Source: CAZZEX01 sp964653285
Lineage (GTDB): Bacteria > Chloroflexota > Anaerolineae > B4-G1
NCBI GenBank assembly: GCA_964653285.1
Contig: CAZZEX010000082.1
Coordinates: 1-22,862 of the forward strand
Direction of reading: 5' to 3'
DNA length: 22,862 bases
Positions 21,942-22,862 of the stretch are shown one piece after another. Numbering within the stretch: the first letter of the stretch is position 1; every line of letters begins with the position of its first letter. The notes under the pieces are model-generated. The model saw only the letters and a list, made by a program, of their open reading frames with translations, made no database searches and was not told the origin of the DNA. The position numbers and the translations under genes were made by a program.

Positions 21942-22244
21942 CTACCCCTCGGACCAGTTCCGGCTGTAGTTGATCGCCAATTTATCGAGAACTGCCTGCT
22001 CCAGGTCTGTGTCCGTCAGGTAGGCCAGTTGTAGCAGATAGAGCGCCACGTCGGCCAGTTCCTCCGCCAGCGCCTCTTTATCGGCCTGCTCACCCCACTG
22101 GAAATGCTCCAGCACCTCAGCCGCCTCCAACGAAAGCGATATGGCGATGTTGCGCGGCGTCTGCGGCCACGGTGAATCCTCCCTGTACCAACCCATCGCT
22201 TCCACGAAGCGGTTCATCTCATCAGTGAGTTCCCGGATCGTCAT
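21942..22244 (-). CDS. MazG-like nucleotide pyrophosphohydrolase
   Basis: The protein has 100 residues from the ATG at 22244, preceded by GAGGA; an ATG four codons upstream lies before that site. The E40-x-x-E43 (SLEAAEVLEHFQW) and E62-x-x-D65 (EELADVALYLL) pairs bind magnesium in all-alpha NTP pyrophosphatases of the MazG/MazG-like type. The length matches the single-domain MazG-like proteins that hydrolyse dCTP or damaged NTPs. First gene of the run MazG-like / phosphoesterase / ParB-like / proS, behind a structured leader of about 175 bases. Confidence 0.9.
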   Translation of the reverse strand: MTIRELTDEMNRFVEAMGWYREDSPWPQTPRNIAISLSLEAAEVLEHFQWGEQADKEALAEELADVALYLLQLAYLTDTDLEQAVLDKLAINYSRNWSEG

Positions 22245-22262
22245 CGGTATCCTCATACAAAA

Positions 22263-22292
22263 GCCAGCCCCCGCATGGTCTGGAGGGCTGGC
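22263..22292 (-). terminator. Attenuator-like hairpin just before the MazG-like gene
   Basis: On the minus strand GCCAGCCC (22292-22285) pairs with GGGCTGGC (22270-22263), eight perfect pairs, followed by TTTTG. The 14-base loop holds CCAGACC (22283-22277), which is complementary to GGTCTGG (22336-22330) of an upstream hairpin. It may end a short leader RNA or be bypassed by the alternative pairing (inference). Confidence 0.5.
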
Positions 22293-22329
22293 CGATTTAC
22301 GTTTCGGGCGTGCATCCCCACGCGCCTAT

Positions 22330-22346
22330 CCAGACCGGGGGTCTGG
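22330..22346 (-). other. Leader hairpin with 7-bp stem
   Basis: CCAGACC (22346-22340) and GGTCTGG (22336-22330) pair around CCC on the minus strand. Its second arm can instead pair with the loop of the hairpin at 22263-22292. The rest of 22257-22570 contains no gene I can support. Confidence 0.5.
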
Positions 22347-22425
22347 CTGCGGAGGGGCGGGTGGGCTGAGAAAGCACATAACAAACAGGACACACATCCT
22401 GAAGCCTCGTCTCTGAACCGGAGAC

Positions 22426-22454
22426 AGTATACAATGAAAAGGCCGAGATGTCAA
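22426..22454 (-). promoter_or_regulatory. Near-perfect sigma70-type promoter of MazG-to-proS operon
   Basis: Minus strand TTGACA (22449-22454), 17-base spacer, TATACT (22426-22431): 11 of 12 consensus bases at ideal spacing. Predicted start near 22419, so the leader to the MazG-like ATG is about 175 bases. Confidence 0.8.
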
Positions 22455-22498
22455 AGTGGTGTTTGCGCCGCCTCGCGCAACCCATCCGCGAGATGGCA

Positions 22499-22529
22499 CA
22501 GCGGGCCAGCCAATAAGGCCAGCCCGCTG
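22499..22529 (-). other. Hairpin between AdoMet synthetase and the next promoter
   Basis: CAGCGGGC and GCCCGCTG (8 bp) extended by inner GCC/GGC around AATAA. No T-run follows on either strand, so it is not a clear intrinsic terminator; it may end or stabilise the synthetase mRNA. Confidence 0.4.
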
Positions 22530-22570
22530 CCACATCCCTCGTCGTGGGGCGTCATACGCGGCGAGAGCCG

Positions 22571-22862
22571 CTAGAACAGCGTTAACTCCCGGTTGAGGAT
22601 GCGGGTGCGAATGGAATTGACCTGCGCCAGGTGCTCGTCGAGTACACTCTGCACATCGGCCCGAATGCTAGGAGTGAGGGGTCCGTTGGCCGGGTGCACC
22701 AGCGCGGTGGCCACCAGCGGCTGATCCAATGGCGCGCCAATCTGCGAGAGGACGTAAACAGTAACCTCTCGGACAGTGGGCACCCGCCCGACGATGTCCT
22801 GCGCTGTCAGCAGCGCCAGCACGTTGTAGACCTTGCCCACGTGGGAGATCGGGTTCTTGCCA
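22571..22862 (-). CDS. S-adenosylmethionine synthetase, archaeal type (C-terminal part)
   Basis: The frame runs off the right edge, leaving 96 residues. GKNPISHVGKVYNVLA, VYVLSQIGAPLDQP and the ending RILNRELTLF match the C-terminus of archaeal methionine adenosyltransferases, which make AdoMet from methionine and ATP and share little sequence with bacterial MetK. About three quarters of the usual 400-residue protein lies outside the window. An archaeal-type enzyme in a bacterial context suggests old lateral transfer or a lineage trait. Confidence 0.85.
   Translation of the reverse strand, partial: GKNPISHVGKVYNVLALLTAQDIVGRVPTVREVTVYVLSQIGAPLDQPLVATALVHPANGPLTPSIRADVQSVLDEHLAQVNSIRTRILNRELTLF

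Noticed and set aside
22497..22532. Intrinsic terminator of the AdoMet synthetase gene
   Set aside because: The hairpin is strong but no T-run follows it on the minus strand, so I list it only as a hairpin.

Overview
The window looks like a chromosomal segment of a GC-rich bacterium, most probably a Chloroflexota member close to Anaerolineae. The grounds are short VYLPLV-type C-termini on secreted proteins, a small secreted protein of the NYRLDWFTPLTG type, an archaeal-type S-adenosylmethionine synthetase, a UPF0316 protein, an orphan aconitase-X small subunit, and a very high load of short palindromic and tandem repeats. This placement is inference. Nearly everything is on the minus strand; only tadA and a tRNA-Ser are on the plus strand.

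Layout, left to right. 1-407: no confident gene; a coding-like remnant and a 112-bp MITE-like nested palindrome. 408-5009: four secreted or surface proteins in one tight minus-strand cluster. 5132-9240: signal transduction, with an orphan receiver, a PDZ/multi-TM NarX-type histidine kinase overlapping its NarL-type regulator, and a UPF0316 membrane protein. 9280-9343: two back-to-back consensus promoters. 9350-9907: tadA, apparently leaderless, with tRNA-Ser(CGA) 9 bp downstream and a terminator. 9969-10143: a second MITE-like inverted repeat. 10214-14899: an operon-like run of an aconitase-X small subunit running in frame into an HD-domain protein, then a RapA/SNF2-type helicase, then a protein carrying a RapA-C-terminus-like region, a coiled coil, a 15-Cys zinc cluster and a Pro-rich linker. 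14904-16766: a scarred region with a frameshifted GxxExxY (PDDEXK_3) gene, a truncated Nudix gene and an intact Fe-S HhH-GPD DNA glycosylase, the last two in clearly lower-GC DNA. 16871-18805: orphan family-5 solute-binding lipoprotein. 18896-22244: proS, a ParB-like/DUF4032 protein, a metallophosphoesterase and a MazG-like pyrophosphohydrolase, behind a perfect sigma70-type promoter and a structured leader. 22571-22862: C-terminal end of archaeal-type AdoMet synthetase.

The strongest unexplained signals are: (i) period-7/8 tandem arrays at the 3' ends of six minus-strand genes, four overlapping the stop codon, one also containing the next gene's start codon; (ii) GC-rich palindromic or low-complexity inserts carried in frame inside at least four proteins; (iii) the HD / SNF2 / zinc-cluster operon, which resembles a RapA split into two proteins and is the best candidate for an undescribed system here.
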